Assembly (NCBI RefSeq): GCF_017837635.1
Contig: NZ_JAGJRS010000010.1
Span: 124,715 to 188,714 of the forward strand
Length of the DNA: 64,000 nt
Reading direction: 5' to 3'
Source: Frateuria flava
GTDB lineage: Bacteria > Pseudomonadota > Gammaproteobacteria > Xanthomonadales > Rhodanobacteraceae
The notes under the pieces are model-generated. The model ran no database searches, had not been told where the DNA came from, and saw only the letters and a program-made list of their open reading frames with translations. Shown one piece after another: positions 60,708 through 64,000 of this stretch. Position 1 is the first letter of the stretch. Each line of letters begins with the position of its first letter. The position numbers and the translations under genes were made by a program.

Positions 60708-62816
60708 TCAACCGCCCGTTGCGCAACCAGGTTCTGTATTAACTGGCCGACCAGGTTCTGTAACGACCAGCCGGAGTGAACCGTCTTCCGCCGGTGCCAC
60801 CCGCGCAGGGTCGTAACCTGCTACTGAGCCGTCGGCTGTGTAAATCACGCCGTCGCGCTGCCGCAACACCCGTCCCGCAGCGATAAGTCGCGCCACGGCC
60901 GCAAAGTAGTCAACCTCGCTGCACGCCAGCCGCCTGCATACCAGATGATGAGTTCCCGGCTTCCACGGCTGCGGCGGAAGCACTGCGAAGACCTGCTCGA
61001 TAAAACCATCTGAGACCACAGCGCTTGCCTCCTTCCGGCTGCGCGGCATCGGCTCCCGCTCCTTCAAGGCGTTCCCCGCTTCACGGATACGCGCCACGCC
61101 ATCAAGGTCGAACATTTGGGCGAAGCGCTCACAGATCGCCACGTCCTGCCCCTTGCTTCTACCCATACGTTTCTCGGCCGATGGGATTGCGGTTAACGAG
61201 GAGCTAATGACTTGAGCAAAGTCGGCATTGCAATCGATGGCGACAAAGTCCTTGTCTGCGTAGTTAAACGTCCCCAGTCTGCGGGCAACCGCGAGCAACG
61301 CGACCAAATAACGATTCTTCTTCAGAAAGCCCTCTGAGGCCTTTGCTGGACGCTCCGCCAGCAGCACCGAATCGACGGCCTTCATAACTTTCGCGATGGG
61401 CGCGCAAAGCGCCAAATTCGTCTTCTCGCCAAAAAGCTCGTCGTATAACCTGCCGCTACGCAAGTGACGTTGCTTAAGTGCGACAGCGGACCAAGGCTCG
61501 CGACGGCGGCCCAACGCCAACGCGCCAGCTGCCAGGTACATCGGCGTTAAGATGCTGCTAGTGGCCACGCCCTGGTTAACGTAGAAGTTCTTTCGACGTT
61601 CGTAGTGAAGACCGCACCGAATTAATGCATCTTCGACATCGCGTTGTATCTTGTCCGTGGCGTGGAGCGATATCTGCTCGACGCTCGTTTGATTGTTTGT
61701 CGCTCGGATAATTTCATCGCGCGTGACTTCGTCGGCGGAGCTGATGACCTTCACCATAACCGCCCGTTTATCACGCTGGTCCGCCGACAAGGACGCGGTG
61801 ACCATCAGCTGGTCACGCCTCGCAAAGTTACGGAAAATCGTCTCCGTTGTCTGTAGGCCGTTGACGATCTGAACGTTCTCCATGTGAAGTGTGTTACCGG
61901 TCGACCAAGCGTTAGTGGCGAGTATCGTGACGCCATTGTTTAGCCACCAGAAGTCGGCGTCACCGGCGACATCCAGCGTTGCTGCGATGTCTTCATTCAC
62001 CCGATTCAGGCCCATGAAGTCCCGGACATTTGAGTCAAAAAGATAGCGCCTTAACTTTCCTTCATTATCGCGGCAGAAGGCATAGTAGTCCTCAAGGCCT
62101 ACTAGCAGAATGTAGTTCGAGCCTGAATTGTTAAGGGACGTTTGATACGTAAGGTCCAGAGAGAAAACCGGGCGACGACGATAAAGTTCCACCAAGTCGC
62201 TGGCGCCGATGAAATCGAACGTGGCATCTGCGCCAAGGAAATGTGACCTCACTAAGGCTATTACTTGGTGTGCCCTCGCCTGTACTTCGAGGCCTACGCT
62301 ATCGCGGATGCCACGCGATGCGTACGAAACTTTCACCGCAAAGCCTGCGAGGCGGGGCGCAAGCCTTCGATAGGCGACGAGCAGGCGGTTTCGGCAGGTA
62401 AGCAACTTAGAAGAGTAAGCGCCTTTAAGATCGCGATCTTCTCTTGACAGATCCAAGAGCTCCGTCAACGATGCAATAAGCGCGTCGATAGCCCCTTGGT
62501 TGAAGCTGTCCGCGTGCTTGCATGTGACGATGTGCACGACCATGTTTGCCGATACCTTCGGCCATACGAACTCGGAAAGGTCGCTGATGTAGTGTCCATT
62601 AACTAGGACATAGAAGCCATCGATGCCACCGTCCTGACGCCCGTCTGTCCAGCCCGACTCGAGCTCGTCGACGCTCAGATCCCACTCTTTCAGCAACTGG
62701 CCTAAGGCGAAAAATTCAAAGGTGCGACCACGGTCGGACGATTGCTCTTTCTCGAGCAAGTCATCGATTAAGCCGTCGAGTAGCAAAGCATCGTTTGTGG
62801 CCACGCAGCCCTCCAT
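60708..62816 (-). CDS. AIPR-family protein (abortive infection phage resistance type)
   Basis: This 702-residue protein starts at ATG 62816, or at TTG 62825. Residues about 57-100 carry a restriction-nuclease-like pattern, DGRQDGGIDGFYV and VVHIVTCKH (Asp62/Asp66 and Lys100), as in PD-(D/E)xK nucleases. The central part matches AIPR (PF10592): FWWLNNGVTILA near 290-300 and ENVQIVNGLQTTETIF near 313-328. A C-terminal region of about 150 residues is unrelated. AIPR proteins are linked to abortive infection and are often beside restriction systems. It is lower in GC than the rest of the window and sits next to an AbiGi-like gene, 65 bases away. Confidence 0.8.
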   Translation of the reverse strand: MEGCVATNDALLLDGLIDDLLEKEQSSDRGRTFEFFALGQLLKEWDLSVDELESGWTDGRQDGGIDGFYVLVNGHYISDLSEFVWPKVSANMVVHIVTCKHADSFNQGAIDALIASLTELLDLSREDRDLKGAYSSKLLTCRNRLLVAYRRLAPRLAGFAVKVSYASRGIRDSVGLEVQARAHQVIALVRSHFLGADATFDFIGASDLVELYRRRPVFSLDLTYQTSLNNSGSNYILLVGLEDYYAFCRDNEGKLRRYLFDSNVRDFMGLNRVNEDIAATLDVAGDADFWWLNNGVTILATNAWSTGNTLHMENVQIVNGLQTTETIFRNFARRDQLMVTASLSADQRDKRAVMVKVISSADEVTRDEIIRATNNQTSVEQISLHATDKIQRDVEDALIRCGLHYERRKNFYVNQGVATSSILTPMYLAAGALALGRRREPWSAVALKQRHLRSGRLYDELFGEKTNLALCAPIAKVMKAVDSVLLAERPAKASEGFLKKNRYLVALLAVARRLGTFNYADKDFVAIDCNADFAQVISSSLTAIPSAEKRMGRSKGQDVAICERFAQMFDLDGVARIREAGNALKEREPMPRSRKEASAVVSDGFIEQVFAVLPPQPWKPGTHHLVCRRLACSEVDYFAAVARLIAAGRVLRQRDGVIYTADGSVAGYDPARVAPAEDGSLRLVVTEPGRPVNTEPGCATGG
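60726..60773 (-). repeat. 24-bp imperfect tandem repeat at the AIPR gene 3' end
   Basis: ACCAGGTTCTGTA (60726-60738) recurs at 60750-60762 as part of two 24-bp units. It encodes a TEPGxPV / TEPGxAT duplication at the extreme C-terminus of the protein. Confidence 0.75.
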
Positions 62817-62880
62817 TAGCGGCAATAGAACGGTCGACCGAGGTTGCGCCCGCGAGCTGGGGAATTGGGCGTTTGAGCAA

Positions 62881-62887
62881 GTTAGGC
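62881..62887 (-). other. attC core-like site between AbiGi-like and AIPR genes
   Basis: GTTAGGC matches GTTRRRY and contains the stop codon of the AbiGi-like gene, as in true cassettes. The next about 60 bases keep a GCCTAAC...CTCAAACGCC beginning, but the opposite arm and core are not recognisable. Confidence 0.5.
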
Positions 62888-63658
62888 GTCACCCGCGCTG
62901 CACTTGACTGGGGGACAGTAAGTGGTGGACTGTTGCGCTGACAAATTTCTTAGCAGCTCGTTCAATATTTGGACTTCCTTCGGATCCTCCACTAGAACCA
63001 TCTCGACGTCCTCCAGGCGTAGTGGCAATCGCTTGCCTACGTCACTATCTCCGCCCATGAACTCATGTCTCCCGGCGATACGCCACTCGAGTTCCTCTAA
63101 GTTGCCGCGAGTTTCGACATATGCGAGCAAATCAAGGGTGGCGCGGCTTGTCATATTTTCGAAGAGCGGATCGCCTGTCTGATTCAAGTGAAGACCGAGA
63201 ATATTGGCCAGGGTGATCAACCTATAAACGAGCAGTGTGACTGCAGACCTCTCACCCAGGTAAAGCACCCGATCGGCACCCTGCCGCTCAAGCCATTCGC
63301 GCCGAATGAATAGGCCATACCTGCCGTACTGATATTGATGGAACGTCACCTCGCGTCCGTTGGGGACTTCAGTCAAACAGATCATCGGCATGTCCGCCGT
63401 CATCGAACCGAGCCCAAACATCAGTGCGCGCCGGCGCTCTTCAGCCAACGATTCCCACGGCTTGCCGAGTTGGCGGAGCTTGCCCTTCAGTAGCGGATGC
63501 ATCTCCTCCAATAGCTCTTCCCAGTGTTCGCGAGCATCCGCAGGCCGAAACTGCACCTTGTGGCGTGTAAACATCAGCCCGTCAGCAAGCGCCTGGGTGA
63601 GGTGATCCAACTCTCTCATCGAGTGTAGAAACTGAAGAGCGGGAGGAAAAGCTGACAT
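62882..63658 (-). CDS. AbiGi-like protein, candidate abortive-infection component
   Basis: This 258-residue soluble protein starts at ATG 63658, just five bases after the GTTAGGT recombination core at 63664-63670. Its TAA stop lies in the GTTAGGC core at 62881, so it has both boundaries of an integron cassette. The middle block ADMPMICLTEVP, followed by YGRYGLFIRREWL, resembles the AbiGi family (PF10899, annotated as antitoxin of an abortive-infection pair). It precedes an AIPR gene on the same strand. I infer that the two form a defence module; the antitoxin role is by family name only. Confidence 0.6.
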   Translation of the reverse strand: MSAFPPALQFLHSMRELDHLTQALADGLMFTRHKVQFRPADAREHWEELLEEMHPLLKGKLRQLGKPWESLAEERRRALMFGLGSMTADMPMICLTEVPNGREVTFHQYQYGRYGLFIRREWLERQGADRVLYLGERSAVTLLVYRLITLANILGLHLNQTGDPLFENMTSRATLDLLAYVETRGNLEELEWRIAGRHEFMGGDSDVGKRLPLRLEDVEMVLVEDPKEVQILNELLRNLSAQQSTTYCPPVKCSAGDA

Positions 63659-63663
63659 GTGGG

Positions 63664-63703
63664 ACCTAACGCTGGAGTTCAGCGGCGGCGAAGCCGTCCG
63701 CCG
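63664..63703 (-). other. Left half of an attC site, cut by an IS
   Basis: Core ACCTAAC (63664-63670) and the arm GCTGGAGTTCAGCGGCGGCGAAGCCGTCC are nearly identical to the sites in 1-3308. The expected right half (TTGAACGAGTTGTTAGGC) is missing, and IS481-related DNA follows. Confidence 0.75.
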
Positions 63704-63746
63704 CGGTCGGACCGTTACGCTAACACTGTGCTCGGTGTGCGTCCGG

Positions 63747-64000
63747 CTAGTTGTGTAAACCCACCAGGTTGTTCATGGCGATGCGGGCGATCGGTGGCCG
63801 GTAGTCGAGGCTGGCGTGCGGGCGGTGCCAGTTGTACTGGTGCAGCCAGGTCAGCCAATGGGCGGCGCGCTGGGCCGAGTGCTCATAGCTTCGAGCGTAG
63901 GCCCACTCGCGCAGTGCCGTCTGGATGAAGCGCTCGGCCTTGCCGTTGGTGCGGGGCGTGTAGGGTCGCGTGCGTACGTGCCGCAGGCCCAGCCGGCGCA
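63747..64000 (-). mobile_element. IS481-family transposase, C-terminal part (runs off the window)
   Basis: About 83 residues are seen, ending MNNLVGLHN and a TAG at 63747. RTRPYTPRTNGKAERFIQTA is the DDE-domain tail, with the third catalytic Glu, and WLHQYNWHRPH is a characteristic late motif of IS481/IS3-type transposases. The N-terminus lies beyond the window, so completeness is unknown. The element interrupts an attC site. Confidence 0.85.

Overview
The window is about 64 kb of high-GC chromosome from a gammaproteobacterium, most likely a Xanthomonadales member (Rhodanobacteraceae or Xanthomonadaceae). Three lines of evidence support this: a fused aspartate kinase/diaminopimelate decarboxylase (lysC-lysA), the MurL-MurD2 pair that replaces the usual glutamate racemase/MurD route, and integron attC sites of the Xanthomonas type. 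The exact genus cannot be fixed from sequence alone.

Layout. (1) 1-3308: an integron gene-cassette array read on the minus strand. It has seven cassette genes or remnants separated by attC sites, no integrase in view, and an internally deleted IS110/IS1111-type element lodged in one attC. (2) 3554-13803: a molybdenum hydroxylase pair with altered ligand residues, a porin / solute-binding protein / chemoreceptor operon, an amino-acid permease and a secreted sedolisin peptidase. (3) 13981-24477: a PhzF protein, two tandem outer-membrane barrels, class I fumarase, lysCA, a DUF559 nuclease-like gene buried in repeats, and murL-murD2. (4) 24948-26912: a tight cluster of six KGG-repeat stress proteins plus a DUF2795 protein. 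(5) 27286-36358: tamB, tamA, a GH17-GT2 glucan synthase and dps. (6) 36473-53710: hrpA with repeat-derived insertions, relA, a TPR membrane protein, an epimerase, PBP1b, a TPR lipoprotein, a DinG-type helicase, a VOC protein, an AraC regulator, a Cys-rich metallothionein-like peptide and a HAD hydrolase. (7) 54108-60521: an FAD oxidoreductase and a probable LysR-controlled cluster of NAD(P) enzymes. (8) 60708-64000: lower-GC accessory DNA with an AIPR-type protein, an AbiGi-like protein in cassette context, half an attC, and the 3' end of an IS481 transposase.

Genes that probably work together are murL with murD2 (D-Glu muropeptide), tamA with tamB (outer-membrane biogenesis), the porin, binding protein and MCP (ligand sensing), the KGG cluster (stress protection), and the AbiGi-like and AIPR genes (candidate phage defence). 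Gene-free stretches are largely filled by two families of short GC-rich hairpin repeats. A third family, a long inverted repeat, is rarer. Some copies have entered coding sequence, most strikingly in hrpA and in the DUF559 gene. I saw no rRNA, tRNA or CRISPR array.
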